Positions 1 through 8,498 of a stretch of DNA of 64,000 nucleotides are shown here, one piece after another. The stretch spans positions 1,378,763 to 1,442,762 of the forward strand of contig NZ_JH976537.1 in the NCBI RefSeq assembly GCF_000309385.1, written 5' to 3'. Both the position numbers and the translations under genes were made by a program. Below the pieces are notes generated by a model. It worked only from the letters and a program-made list of their open reading frames with translations, ran no database searches and was not told the DNA's origin. Every line of letters begins with the position of its first letter. Position 1 is the stretch's first letter. The DNA is from Nodosilinea nodulosa PCC 7104 (GTDB lineage Bacteria > Cyanobacteriota > Cyanobacteriia > Phormidesmidales > Phormidesmidaceae).

Positions 1-898
1 GTCGGACTCGCTTCACGAAGACGATGGTTTTGAGGCCCACCCATTGCTCGATTTGGTGTAGGTCTCCCATGGCGGCGATGGGTACAGCCCACACCTGCCG
101 ATGCTCCCGCCGATGATGGCCCGACTCCACCCGAGCGTCATAACTGTGCTCTAGAGCGGTAAAGTTACCGGCTTCAGCCTGCTCAAACCAGGCCGTGACC
201 TCGGCCCACAGGGTGGGGTGATTGGCCTTGAGACAGAGGACATAGTCGGCCCCGTGCCCAACGATCTCACGAGCAATTTCCTTCTGGGTGCCCATGGCAT
301 CGAGGGTGATGATGCAGCCGCTGATATCGAGAAGTTTCAGCAACGCAGGAATGGCGGTGATCTCGTTGCTCTTGGAGGCAACTTTGACTTGCCCTAACAA
401 CAGCCGATGCTCGCTGGCCCAGGCGCTGACGACGTGGAGCGCAGACTGCTTGGCGTTGCGGTCATAGGAGCCTTTAATCGTCTTGCCATCGATGGGAATC
501 ACTTGGGCTCCACTGCTCTCAACGATCTGCTTCACCCAGCCCAGAAAGCAACGCTCTAGGGCTTCAGGGGCCATCCGCTCGAACAAACGACGATAGGTGT
601 CGGCATGGGGCACGCCGTTCGGTATCGAGAACAGGGTACTCAGCCACGCCTCGTGACTCTCGGCATAGGTTTCGATGTCCTCCCACCCCGTCGCGCCGCC
701 GATGACGGCCAGAATCGCGATCATCACAATGCTCAAGAACGGGTGCTCTACCCCTTGACTGCCACGCGGGTCTTCTAGTTCAGCAAAGTGTGATTCCCAC
801 TGCTGCTGAATGGAGTTAGCATCGGTAGCCGCGCTCAAGGGTGGCTTGGTCTGACCGGCTTTAGCCGTCTCTTCATTGGGAGCAAAGCCTTGGCTCAT
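1..898 (-). CDS. ISAs1-family transposase, C-terminus cut by window edge
   Basis: This is an open frame from the ATG at 898 down to base 1 with no stop, so the C-terminus lies outside the window. It encodes a DDE transposase of the ISAs1 (H-repeat-associated) family. The family signature IPIDGKTIKGSYD is present, followed by LDAMGTQKEIA. The N-terminal region (FAELEDPRGSQGVEHP, then GWEDIETYAESH) is also typical of the family. About 299 residues are visible, against roughly 370-400 usual for the family. Base composition is GC-rich like the host and unlike the AT-rich gene to its right. It should catalyse cut-and-paste movement of its own element. Whether the copy is intact cannot be judged here. 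Confidence 0.9.
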   Translation of the reverse strand, partial: MSQGFAPNEETAKAGQTKPPLSAATDANSIQQQWESHFAELEDPRGSQGVEHPFLSIVMIAILAVIGGATGWEDIETYAESHEAWLSTLFSIPNGVPHADTYRRLFERMAPEALERCFLGWVKQIVESSGAQVIPIDGKTIKGSYDRNAKQSALHVVSAWASEHRLLLGQVKVASKSNEITAIPALLKLLDISGCIITLDAMGTQKEIAREIVGHGADYVLCLKANHPTLWAEVTAWFEQAEAGNFTALEHSYDARVESGHHRREHRQVWAVPIAAMGDLHQIEQWVGLKTIVFVKRVR

Positions 899-938
899 GG
901 GGACTCGCTAAGGGTCGCAGTGATAGCATGCCCCTAGC
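1..938 (-). mobile_element. ISAs1-type insertion sequence, one end inside the window
   Basis: The transposase gene ends the element on its upstream side. The outer boundary is placed at about 925-940 because GC-rich sequence gives way sharply to AT-rich coding sequence at about 940. CATGC-CCCTA-GCATG at 927-941 is a short perfect inverted repeat at this junction. The exact terminal repeat cannot be fixed without the other end. Confidence 0.6.
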
Positions 939-1802
939 ATGTCACAGACCTATTTTTCTTGCGCTTACCCTGGGAGTATGGGCGGTTGTCCGTTTACTAA
1001 TAAAGCCTGTATTAAAATTAATCATGATCAAAGTATCACTTATGGAACATGTAGTGTAACATCGCCTTATGGAGACACTATCATTTGTCCAAATAGATTG
1101 TATGGCAACAACTACGAAATTCTAGCTAGGGTCGGCAGGGATGCTTTTGGGTATGGAATACCCTTTCTGATGTATAACCAATTTATTGAGGCGAGAGCCA
1201 TACATCAAGAGTGCATAGTCGCTCTTGGAAAAAATTCCGGGAGAGAGATACAAGTTGGTCGATCGTTATCTATGGATTGGGTTTTAGCTTATATTTTTGA
1301 AGCTACATTAATTGAGTATGTAGGCATTGAAGTCCAAAGCATAGATATTACAGGGAATTATCGAGACGCATGGCATGCCTATAAAAACTTCACCCCAAGT
1401 TCGAATAAAGATTTGTTGCCATCTTCTCAGCACGGACTAAACTGGGCAAATGTTCACAAGCGGTTAATACCTCAGATAATAAGAAAGAGTTTGGTTTACT
1501 CACGATCAAGATTAGTTAATAAAGGTCTTTATTTCATTCTTCCTGAGATTGTCTATCGAAAGTTTGAAGATATTCTTGGAAGTGATATACCCTTAACAGA
1601 TGCGATAAGTCACGACACAATAACTGTTTACACTTATAAGCTTGGTGAGCTTGTACCGCATGGATGCCAAAGAGATTTAATTCAAGTTCGGATGTTAAGG
1701 TTTAATCTAGAAGAATTCTCAGGTCGTTTTGTATCTGGACCAAATCTTCCAAGTGGTGATGATTTAGATCAGGCTATAAAAAGAGTTCTAGGAGTGGATT
1801 AA
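939..1802 (+). CDS. NotI-type restriction endonuclease-like protein, N-terminus possibly lost to the IS
   Basis: The 287-residue product resembles restriction enzymes of the NotI family, which cut rare GC-rich octanucleotides. Near the N-terminus four cysteines (C17, C24, C38, C50; motifs CPFT, GTCSV, IICPN) match the cysteine cluster that binds iron in this family. D113 with E131-V-Q133 (IEVQSIDITGNY) fits the ExQ variant of the PD-(D/E)XK site. The NWANVHKRLIPQIIRK segment is also family-like. The gene is much AT-richer than its surroundings, a sign of transfer. It begins directly at the IS junction, so the first residues may be supplied by the IS and the true N-terminus lost. No partner methyltransferase is visible on this side. 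Identification is by motif memory only. Confidence 0.65.
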   Translation: MSQTYFSCAYPGSMGGCPFTNKACIKINHDQSITYGTCSVTSPYGDTIICPNRLYGNNYEILARVGRDAFGYGIPFLMYNQFIEARAIHQECIVALGKNSGREIQVGRSLSMDWVLAYIFEATLIEYVGIEVQSIDITGNYRDAWHAYKNFTPSSNKDLLPSSQHGLNWANVHKRLIPQIIRKSLVYSRSRLVNKGLYFILPEIVYRKFEDILGSDIPLTDAISHDTITVYTYKLGELVPHGCQRDLIQVRMLRFNLEEFSGRFVSGPNLPSGDDLDQAIKRVLGVD

Positions 1803-2059
1803 AGACATGCGGAATGTTTAGACAACTCAGTAGCTCGTAGTTGGGTTGACAAAGGAAACTCAACCACTTCTTAACTATCTAACTCACACACCTAAGAGAT
1901 CGCCAGCTAACCCTTACGCGCATTGAATGGACTGAAACCCTAGTGTTCTAAAATATTTTTGTGCAATGAAATAAAGCTTTTCATGCAAAACTGATTAGTT
2001 GAGCATCTGGCTTATTTGCGTTTGAGCTATCCTAGAAGCGGAACCACGCAAGCAGCACC

Positions 2060-2437
2060 ATGATGACACCCGAACTTGATCATCAACCAGCAATTATCCG
2101 TACAGAGCGAGGGCTGGCAATTGCAGGCACCCGCATCACCTTTTACGACGTGATGGATCACATTCTAGCGGAATATCCGGCTAAGCTCATCCAAGGATTA
2201 TTTGAGCTGACCGAAGATCAAATCAACTCTGCTCTAGCCTATATCGAAGCTAACCGTACCGACGTGGAGGCTGAATACCAGCAGGTCATTCAGGAAACTG
2301 AAGAACTCCGACAGTATTACGAAGAGCTGAACCGGGAGCGCGTTGCTCAAATTGCTTCACAACCGCCAAAGCCAGGAACCGAAGCGGCTTGGGAAAAACT
2401 GCGGGCTGCTAAAGCCAAACGCCAGACAGCAGCATGA
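2060..2437 (+). CDS. DUF433 antitoxin-like protein
   Basis: A 125-residue protein with a DUF433 helix-turn-helix type domain in the first about 65 residues (RTERGLAIAGTRITFYDVMD, then LIQGLFELTEDQINSALAYI), followed by a charged helical tail. DUF433 proteins usually sit upstream of a PIN-like DUF5615 protein and are predicted antitoxins. Here the next frame starts in an ATGA overlap, supporting a two-gene unit, but that frame is truncated. A shorter paralogue occurs at 40051. The DNA-binding or toxin-neutralising role is inferred from the family. Confidence 0.75.
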   Translation: MMTPELDHQPAIIRTERGLAIAGTRITFYDVMDHILAEYPAKLIQGLFELTEDQINSALAYIEANRTDVEAEYQQVIQETEELRQYYEELNRERVAQIASQPPKPGTEAAWEKLRAAKAKRQTAA

Positions 2438-2547
2438 TTTGTCTAATCGACCACAATCTTAGAGGTCATGCTTTAGTCTTCTTCGGTGCCATTGCTAGTC
2501 AAGGTTGGCTTGATATCGTACCCATTCAGTTCGTCACAAATTATTAG
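2434..2547 (+). pseudogene. truncated PIN-like (DUF5615-type) toxin remnant
   Basis: The ATG overlaps the stop of the DUF433 gene (ATGA). The 37-residue product begins MICLIDHNLRGHALVFFGAI and continues SQGWLDIVPIQFVT, which looks like the N-terminus of the PIN-like partner normally encoded after DUF433 genes in cyanobacteria. The acidic residue in LIDHN is a conserved family feature. It then meets a stop, about 80-100 residues short of the usual length, so the toxin is probably dead and the DUF433 gene orphaned. Confidence 0.5.
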
Positions 2548-2652
2548 AAAAGCCTTTATCTAGGGCTTAGCTCACTAGGGCGTATTTTTAATGCCTATAA
2601 GGGAACGATAATATCGTCCGTTTTATTGTTGTGCTGCCCTAATAGCGCCTTT

Positions 2653-3300
2653 ATGAAAGCCATTTTGCTTCTAGCCAGCCTATCCGCACTCACATTAGGC
2701 TGTCAGCCCACCCTTTCCGTAACCCTTCCAGAGGCAGCAAACACAGCAACCTCCAGCACCGCCGTTCCAAAGCCGCAAACAGCAGCTATCGTCATCGAAC
2801 CAGCCGCTAAGCCTGAAGACTCCGCGATCGCGCCAACAGCCGACGCATCCTCAACATTGGTCGCAGCAGAAACCTCAGCAGCCCAAACTCAGGCGGCAAC
2901 CCTCACCGCAGCGCATCAAACACCCACCTATTCTGGTCAGATTGGGCATTACGACATGGGCAAAGGGTTCTCAGACTTTCTGTTTGATCATGACGGGCAG
3001 GTCGTTTACCTAGATGTTTTCTTCCCCGACGAGCCGGAAGAAAGCCCCTATGCCGTCAGCTACGGTGATGACTGGTTTAGCCTTTGGACCGATTGCGAGG
3101 GGCAAACCGCCCCCGGAGCGCCCAGTGCTGCCTACTGTTTGGGTGTATTTATTAATGTGGAGCCCGCTGGCCAACCGGGGGTGATCTGGGGCTACAACCA
3201 GGGAGCCCACTACTTGAAAGGATACTGGCTAGTGACGGCCCACCCAGGTATGCACCAGGGACAGTTGAGCCTGACCCTGAGCGGTGCTCCGGCCCAATAG
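2653..3300 (+). CDS. putative lipoprotein of unknown function
   Basis: I chose the ATG at 2653 because it gives a clean lipoprotein signal: MKAILLLASLSALTLGC, with the lipobox LTLGC. A TTG nine codons upstream would spoil it. About 215 residues remain. After the lipidation cysteine there is an Ala/Thr/Pro-rich low-complexity linker of about 80 residues, then a compact C-terminal domain of about 120 residues with repeated aromatic residues and two cysteines (WTDCEGQ, AYCLGVF) that may form a disulphide. I do not recognise the domain. It should be membrane-anchored and face the periplasm or cell surface. A second membrane protein gene starts 18 bp downstream and may be co-transcribed. Confidence 0.7.
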   Translation: MKAILLLASLSALTLGCQPTLSVTLPEAANTATSSTAVPKPQTAAIVIEPAAKPEDSAIAPTADASSTLVAAETSAAQTQAATLTAAHQTPTYSGQIGHYDMGKGFSDFLFDHDGQVVYLDVFFPDEPEESPYAVSYGDDWFSLWTDCEGQTAPGAPSAAYCLGVFINVEPAGQPGVIWGYNQGAHYLKGYWLVTAHPGMHQGQLSLTLSGAPAQ

Positions 3301-3318
3301 GCGTACTAAATAAACGCT

Positions 3319-3702
3319 ATGTTACGCACCATCAAAGTGAGTATAGTCGGGCTTGCGGTTGCGGGTGGTTTGGGGTTTCTGGGTTTTCAAAATTGGAAAA
3401 AAGGAAGCCCGTTCCAAGAGCCCATTTGGAGCCCAAATGGAGAGTATTACCTGCAAAGATACGACAATTGGACTATCGACAGGCTGCTGCCGGCTTTTCC
3501 GGGCGGCGGTGGATCAGACCGGATTAATGGATATGTGCGGCTGTTCAAAAAAGACGGCACTCTACTGCAAGAATCCTTTATTCGCTTTAACCGAGAAATT
3601 CAGTGGACATGGCTTAACGATGAAGTTCACATTTCACCACCAGGATTTGGCAGCGAGCCTGATCCAATTGATTGGAAAGTCCCGACAAGTACAACTGAAT
3701 AA
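3319..3702 (+). CDS. single-pass membrane protein of unknown function
   Basis: A 127-residue product with an N-terminal hydrophobic segment at about residues 7-25 (VSIVGLAVAGGLGFLGF) and then a soluble part (WSPNGEYYLQRYDNW, GYVRLFKKDGTLLQ) rich in beta-strand-like alternation. It resembles small periplasmic domains that are anchored by an uncleaved signal. No family was recognised. It lies 18 bp after the lipoprotein gene in the same direction, so the two probably form an operon. A longer overlapping frame at 3353-3811 on the same strand lacks such features and was not chosen. Confidence 0.55.
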   Translation: MLRTIKVSIVGLAVAGGLGFLGFQNWKKGSPFQEPIWSPNGEYYLQRYDNWTIDRLLPAFPGGGGSDRINGYVRLFKKDGTLLQESFIRFNREIQWTWLNDEVHISPPGFGSEPDPIDWKVPTSTTE

Positions 3703-3775
3703 GCTAAAGAAAAGTGGTCAACCTGCGATCGCCCATAGCGCACCAAAAACCCAATATCTGCACTTGCAAAGAGCT

Positions 3776-3812
3776 AACCAAAAGAGGGCACAGCCAAACC
3801 GCGCCCTCTGAA
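3776..3812 (-). terminator. Rho-independent terminator of the stress-protein gene
   Basis: AGAGGGC (3783-3789) pairs with GCCCTCT (3803-3809). Read on the minus strand the stem is followed by a T-rich run, 26 bp after the stop of the gene at 3838. Confidence 0.6.
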
Positions 3813-3837
3813 TTAATCTTTCGCTTAACCGCTAGTA

Positions 3838-4431
3838 TTAGTAGCCGCCTGCGTAGACGGGCGAACCAGTAGCGCCATAGATGCCCCACTCGCGGATGCC
3901 GTTGCTTTGCAGCACCGATGCAGCCGCCTGAATTTCTTGTTCGCTGCCTTCTACCAGCATCAGATAATCATCGTTGTTGTACACGCGATCGTTGTAGTAG
4001 TTGGCCCGCTCTTCGGGTACGCCCCAGCCAATCAGTGCGCCGAGCAGACCACCGCTAGCAGCACCAATACCGCCGCCCAGCAGCGTGCTGGCCAGTAAAA
4101 AGCCCACCTCTGCCGCAGGCCCCACACCGGGGATTGCCAGTACACCAAGACTGCCAATTAAACCAATGGCACCCCCGGTTGCTGCACCGACCGCGACACC
4201 AGCGGTGGCACCGCCCTTAGCCTGTTCAGACTTAGGCTTGTTGGGGTCGTAATTGGCGTTGTCAGAGGTTAAATCCTTTAACCCTTCTCCAGATTTGGCC
4301 ACAATTGAAATGCGGTCCATATGAAAGCCCGTATCGCGCAGGCGGTGCATGGCGCGCTCGGCCTCTTGCCGGGTCGAAAATAGCCCAACGGCGCGGTTGT
4401 GCTGAGTGGATTGATTATCAGTCGTTCTCAT
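3838..4431 (-). CDS. general stress protein 17M-like (YflT) glycine-rich protein
   Basis: Of the possible starts, the ATG at 4431 is chosen because GGAGGAAA lies just upstream; an extra 16 residues further out look non-coding. The 197-residue product has an N-terminal alpha/beta domain like the general stress protein 17M/YflT family (AVGLFSTRQEAERAMHRL). A glycine-zipper-like hydrophobic central region follows (about residues 80-135, GVAVGAATGGAIGLIGSLG, LLGGGIGAASGG). The C-terminal half-domain YLMLVEGSEQEIQAAA could sit on the membrane side. Proteins of this build are common in cyanobacteria and are linked to stress; a mechanism is not known. A hairpin with T-run lies directly downstream. 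Confidence 0.7.
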   Translation of the reverse strand: MRTTDNQSTQHNRAVGLFSTRQEAERAMHRLRDTGFHMDRISIVAKSGEGLKDLTSDNANYDPNKPKSEQAKGGATAGVAVGAATGGAIGLIGSLGVLAIPGVGPAAEVGFLLASTLLGGGIGAASGGLLGALIGWGVPEERANYYNDRVYNNDDYLMLVEGSEQEIQAAASVLQSNGIREWGIYGATGSPVYAGGY

Positions 4432-4716
4432 AAATGTTTCCTCCAGTGAGGATTTCAACAGGCAGAGCAGGTAACTCAAGCCGCTGCTTACATGGCTTGA
4501 AGCTACTGCCCGCCCAACTGTCTTGATCGTGGCAAATTATGCCTTCAATTGCCTCGCCCCTTAGCAGGAAATACAGGTCCTCCAAAGGCTAGAACTCCGC
4601 TCCGCCGACAGTTAGGAAAGCACTTTCTCCAGGCCAGACCGAGCGTGGACAATACAGAAGAATTGACCAGCTGCCGCTAAACTCAGTGGGGTTCCCCGAT
4701 CGCTGGCTCAGGCGCG

Positions 4717-5457
4717 ATGGCAACGCAAACTATGAAGCCCTACCAAACCATTCCAATTTGCGACTGTGGCGAGCCGCTGGTGCCAATTCCGGGCGATCGC
4801 TTTGCTCTGCTGCATCCCCACCCCTACCAGACCTTGGGGGCACCCTACGGCAATCAGTCGCCCTACTACCTGCGCTCAGGGGTTTTAGCCGCCCTACTTC
4901 AGGCCCAAGAGTTCCTTCTCCAGCAGCGCCCCGGCTGGGGCATCCAAATTTTTGACGCCTTTCGCCCCCTGGCCGTGCAGCGGTATATGGTAGAGCACAC
5001 CTTTTTGGAGCAGGTGCAGGCTCGGGGCTGGTTGGTTGAGGCGCTAACGGCGGCCCAGCGGGAGGAGGTGATGGCCGAGGTGGTGCAGTTTTGGGCGGTG
5101 CCCAGCGACGACCCGGCTACGCCGCCGCCCCACAGCACCGGGGCAGCTCTGGATGTCACGCTAATAACGGCAGCAGGGGCGGTGGTGGATATGGGGTCCC
5201 CCATTGATGAAGTGTCGCCGCGATCGCACCCCAACCACTTTGCCGCCAGCAACCTGCCCGACCAGCAGCAGTTCCACGCCCACCGCAGTCTGCTAAACCA
5301 GGTCATGGAATCGGCAGGGTTTCGCCGCCACCCCAACGAGTGGTGGCATTTTTCGCTGGGGGACCAGCTATGGGCCTGGCAGCGACGGCAGGAAACGGGT
5401 AGCCCAGACTTTTTGGCCCACTATGGGCGAGCCTCGGTAGACTTGTGGGTACAGTGA
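4717..5457 (+). CDS. ddpX: D-alanyl-D-alanine dipeptidase, VanX/DdpX type
   Basis: The 246-residue product belongs to peptidase family M15D, zinc enzymes that hydrolyse D-Ala-D-Ala. The zinc ligands and catalytic residues are in place: H139 and D146 (HSTGAALDV), E208 and H211 (NEWWHFS), and the transition-state arginine R83 in FDAFRP. Spacing matches VanX. There is no signal peptide, so a cytoplasmic role in recycling peptidoglycan dipeptides is most likely rather than vancomycin resistance; no VanH or VanA gene is nearby. A second ATG five codons in (4732) is an equally possible start. A protein with a signal peptide starts 37 bp downstream. Confidence 0.85.
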   Translation: MATQTMKPYQTIPICDCGEPLVPIPGDRFALLHPHPYQTLGAPYGNQSPYYLRSGVLAALLQAQEFLLQQRPGWGIQIFDAFRPLAVQRYMVEHTFLEQVQARGWLVEALTAAQREEVMAEVVQFWAVPSDDPATPPPHSTGAALDVTLITAAGAVVDMGSPIDEVSPRSHPNHFAASNLPDQQQFHAHRSLLNQVMESAGFRRHPNEWWHFSLGDQLWAWQRRQETGSPDFLAHYGRASVDLWVQ

Positions 5458-5494
5458 GACCACCGGGCATGCGACCCCCCAGGAGGCAACGGCG

Positions 5495-6433
5495 ATGGAA
5501 TTGAAGACATGGATAGGCCCGTCTGCGGTTTGCGGGCAGAGGCGGGTGGCGAGCCGAGTCTCCCACGCGCTGCAAATGGCCTTGGGAATTATCCTGGCGG
5601 CGGCGGCCTCCGCCCAGGCTCAGTCCACGGCTACCCTGCAATCGTCGCTGCAACTGGCGGTGTGCCTAAACGATTGGGATAGCGCGATCGCCCGCACCGA
5701 ACAGCTCGAAGCCGTGCCCGGTCTGCCGATCAAAACCCAGGCTCAGCTGGTGCTATTTCGCCGCCAAATGCAGCTTTTTCGCCAAAACCAAACTGCGGTG
5801 AGCAATATTTCCGGCTGTGAACCCGTGCTGGCAGGGTTTGGCCTGCCCGGCTACACCGGGCGACCGCTGCAGCTAGAGCGGGCGGCCTTCTCCAGCGGCA
5901 GCCTGGATAGCTCTGTCTTCCCTCCCGACCAGGCAACTCGTCAGATCGAAGCCCTCTGGCAGGCGGGCCTCGGGGTGAGCGCCGATACCACCCTCGATCC
6001 GCTCGCCGAGGCCCAGCGCATCAACACCCGCAGCGGCAGCGGCGTATCCACCGGGGCCGTCAGCCGCCGCGTCGATGTGTATGCGTTTTTGGGGGCAGAA
6101 GGCGACACTCCCAACCTGGCGCTGGATGTGATTCAGCAGCGGCGAGGGCTGCTGTACACCGACGACAGCTCCCTGCTTTTTTTGTTTGATGCCCAGGGGC
6201 GACTGCTGGGAGAAGCGCGCCCTACCCCAGCCAGCCAGCCTCGCATAGAATCTGTAACCCTGCCAGCTACGGGAGTTTATTATGCGGCGGTGACCACACC
6301 CCAGCATCGGCCCGTGTTGAATGAAGATGGACTGATCACTGACTGGCAGGGCATTGGCACCAGCGCCGTTACCTATACCCTAACCCTGCGCGGGCTGACG
6401 CCGTCACCGGAGCTTGGCCTCGGGAGCCGGTAA
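5495..6433 (+). CDS. exported protein with PPC-like C-terminal domain, function unknown
   Basis: A 312-residue product with an N-terminal export signal (ALGIILAAAASAQAQS, likely cleaved after AQA at about residue 43), preceded by a long basic n-region. The C-terminal half (about residues 195-305) has the alternating strand pattern of bacterial pre-peptidase C-terminal-like beta domains: VDVYAFLGAEG, LLFLFDAQGRLLGEA, YYAAVTTP, YTLTLRG. The middle part has no recognisable family. It follows the dipeptidase gene on the same strand at 37 bp and converges on the FIST gene. A role in the periplasm or outside the cell is inferred. Confidence 0.65.
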   Translation: MELKTWIGPSAVCGQRRVASRVSHALQMALGIILAAAASAQAQSTATLQSSLQLAVCLNDWDSAIARTEQLEAVPGLPIKTQAQLVLFRRQMQLFRQNQTAVSNISGCEPVLAGFGLPGYTGRPLQLERAAFSSGSLDSSVFPPDQATRQIEALWQAGLGVSADTTLDPLAEAQRINTRSGSGVSTGAVSRRVDVYAFLGAEGDTPNLALDVIQQRRGLLYTDDSSLLFLFDAQGRLLGEARPTPASQPRIESVTLPATGVYYAAVTTPQHRPVLNEDGLITDWQGIGTSAVTYTLTLRGLTPSPELGLGSR

Positions 6434-6485
6434 TGCCCCAAGACAGCGAGAATACCCCCCCATCCCCATCTCCCCATCTCCCCCG

Positions 6486-7751
6486 CTACGGCCGACGGCA
6501 GATGCCAAAAACCGAGGTAAACCCGTGCAGAAAGGTCGTCTGCCCCACCGGGCCAATCTCGCCGCCGCAGAAAAAGCCTCCCAGGGGCAGCCCCGGCAGG
6601 TACTGGGCAAAGAGGCTGGAGTCGAAATTGGCCTGTGCGTATAGCCCTTCGCCGCGTCCTGCACAGGCAAACATCAGCGCCCCCGATGGAGCGGTTGGGG
6701 CAGGGGTCTGGTGCTGGTAGCGCTTCAGCAGATTTTCTAAATCGATCGCTGAGGTGTGGGCATCGCGCAGGTGAAACTGCACCCGCTGGCCGGGGCGGAG
6801 CCGATCGCCCACGGCGATCGCGCCCATTTTTGGGTCCACCCCCAGCAGCGTGCGAATCAAGAAATCGCCCTGGTCCAGGGTGAGCTTAAAGCTGTCCTGG
6901 GCCACGCCAATAAACAGCGAACTTTGGGCCAGCTTGCGATCGTCTTCGGGCAGCGTTTCAAAGAGTTCTTGCAGCAGCTCCAGGGGCGGGTGAACCGCGC
7001 TGTCGCCGTCGGCGGTGCCCAGGGTCAGCAAAATATTGCGCTCGGCCTTGTCGACCCGGTAGACCGGGCCAATCGGGCGGCATCCCTGGGCCACAATCGT
7101 ATCCAGCACCAGCGGCCCCGAAAGGGCGACGCCGACGACCCCTTCGGTATACAGGGCGCGATCGCAAAACAGCCCGCTTTGGCGGTTAAACCCGTCTATG
7201 CTGGCCAGCCCGCCGATTTTCACCCCGCTGGGGTAGGCAAAATCTAGTCCCTGAAGCAGGTCGCCAATGCTAGACGAAAACGGATCAGCCATCAGAATAA
7301 ACTGGGGATTTTGCTCCGGGTCCACCTCAATCAGTTCAGACCAGGCATCCGGCGGGCTGTCGAGATCGGGCAGATCGTCGCTCGACAGGTGAAAACTCTG
7401 CACCGAAACGCCCGGCAGCCTCGCCACCGTCAGGCTCAGGGCCGGGGTATCCTCTAGCTCCTGGGGCTGTCCATCGGCAGCGGTGCCAACAATGCCGCCG
7501 CCGCTGCACCCCACCAGAACGGGGACAGGCATGAGGTCTTGCAGCAGCGGCAGCAACCGCGCAAACTCACTGGTAAACGATGACGAAATAAACACCAATC
7601 CCAGGTCAGGGGCCGTTGTTAAACGCCCCTTGAGCTGCTCTACCACCTCTTTCACTGCGCCCTCCAAAGACGGGCAGGTGGATAGAGCGTTGGCCCACTC
7701 CATGGGCAAGTGCTCAAGGGGCAGATGGTGTGGCTGAGGAATGTCGGTCAT
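6486..7751 (-). CDS. FIST-domain signal-sensing protein
   Basis: The 421-residue product has the FIST_N (about residues 25-230) and FIST_C (about 235-390) arrangement. Visible signatures are LGLVFISSSFTSEF, VGCSGGGIVG, the FADPFSSS-like ILMADPFSSS, KIGGLAS, and GGFFCGGEIGPVG near the end. FIST proteins are proposed intracellular sensors of small ligands, possibly amino acids. Stand-alone copies are common in cyanobacteria. No histidine kinase or cyclase domain is fused here and no obvious output partner is adjacent. It is transcribed divergently from the cp12 side and convergently with the exported protein. Confidence 0.85.
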   Translation of the reverse strand: MTDIPQPHHLPLEHLPMEWANALSTCPSLEGAVKEVVEQLKGRLTTAPDLGLVFISSSFTSEFARLLPLLQDLMPVPVLVGCSGGGIVGTAADGQPQELEDTPALSLTVARLPGVSVQSFHLSSDDLPDLDSPPDAWSELIEVDPEQNPQFILMADPFSSSIGDLLQGLDFAYPSGVKIGGLASIDGFNRQSGLFCDRALYTEGVVGVALSGPLVLDTIVAQGCRPIGPVYRVDKAERNILLTLGTADGDSAVHPPLELLQELFETLPEDDRKLAQSSLFIGVAQDSFKLTLDQGDFLIRTLLGVDPKMGAIAVGDRLRPGQRVQFHLRDAHTSAIDLENLLKRYQHQTPAPTAPSGALMFACAGRGEGLYAQANFDSSLFAQYLPGLPLGGFFCGGEIGPVGQTTFLHGFTSVFGICRRP

Positions 7752-8134
7752 CGGGTACGCCCCCTCCTCTAGTGGTTCCAGTCTAGATCGGAATGCTCAT
7801 TACCTCAGCAGCCATCGCCCAAGTAGACCGGCCCCGCCAAACAATGTTCAGCAGGCACCCCCACTCCAATCGGGGATGTGTAAAATGGCAATAGGTACTT
7901 CTACTGGGCTGATCCCGGCGAGACCATCGGTGGGCAATGCCAGGGCGGCGTTTTTTCTGTCAAGGGAGTAATCTGCCCCGCTGGGGTAGAGCTTCCATCG
8001 CCAGCCCGTCTGAAACAGTGAAGTATACTAGGCCTGAGGTCGGGATATTGCCCCACAATTCGTGGATTTGTCCCCCTTTCGCAACCAGGCGGCAGTCCCC
8101 CATGGTAGTTGTTTACATACGGTAAAGGAAGCAA
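7752..8134 (+). other. intergenic region between FIST gene and cp12
   Basis: 383 bp without a convincing gene; a 123-codon minus-strand frame overlaps cp12 and is a shadow. It must hold the divergent promoters for the FIST gene and cp12, but no clear operator was recognised. AAAGGAAG at about 8125 is the cp12 ribosome-binding site. Confidence 0.6.
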
Positions 8135-8362
8135 ATGAGCGACAACATTAAAGAGCGCATCGAAAAAGAAATTGAAGGTGCCCGGGCCGCCTGCGACGTC
8201 TCTGGTGGCAGCTCCCAGGAGTGCGCTGCCGCTTGGGATGCGGTCGAAGAGCTTCAGGCTGAAGCCTCTCACCAGCGCGTGAAAGGGACGGGCAAAACCT
8301 CCCTAGAAGCCTACTGCGACAGCAACCCTGAGGCTGACGAGTGCCGAGTGTACGACAACTAG
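8135..8362 (+). CDS. cp12: CP12, redox regulator of the Calvin cycle
   Basis: The 75-residue product is a full-length CP12. This intrinsically flexible protein links glyceraldehyde-3-phosphate dehydrogenase and phosphoribulokinase into an inactive complex when its disulphides are oxidised in the dark. Both cysteine pairs are present: C20/C30 in the N-terminal helix hairpin and C61/C70 in YCDSNPEADECRVYD, the GAPDH-binding tail. The AWDAVEELQAE core motif that contacts phosphoribulokinase is at 33-43. A strong hairpin terminator follows, so the gene is monocistronic. Confidence 0.95.
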   Translation: MSDNIKERIEKEIEGARAACDVSGGSSQECAAAWDAVEELQAEASHQRVKGTGKTSLEAYCDSNPEADECRVYDN

Positions 8363-8401
8363 GTCAGGTCAGTTTCTCGACGATAGCTTAAGACATTGTG
8401 A

Positions 8402-8439
8402 AGAAACGTCCTGGCCGCCGGGACGTTTCTAGCATTTTT
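8402..8439 (+). terminator. Rho-independent terminator of cp12
   Basis: AGAAACGTCC (8402-8411) pairs fully with GGACGTTTCT (8421-8430), followed by a T-run at 8435-8439. It begins 39 bp after the cp12 stop. Confidence 0.85.
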
Positions 8440-8498
8440 AGGCTTAGAAATTTTGGGCCTGAGAAATCTAGTTATTCTTTACTTTCTTTACGCGAGCT

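Noticed and set aside
3353..3811. 152-codon frame overlapping the membrane-protein gene
   Set aside because: It overlaps the better-supported frame at 3319 and shows no signal, motif or RBS.
4717..5457. Vancomycin resistance function
   Set aside because: Only the dipeptidase is present; VanH, VanA and a VanRS pair are absent, so recycling is more likely.
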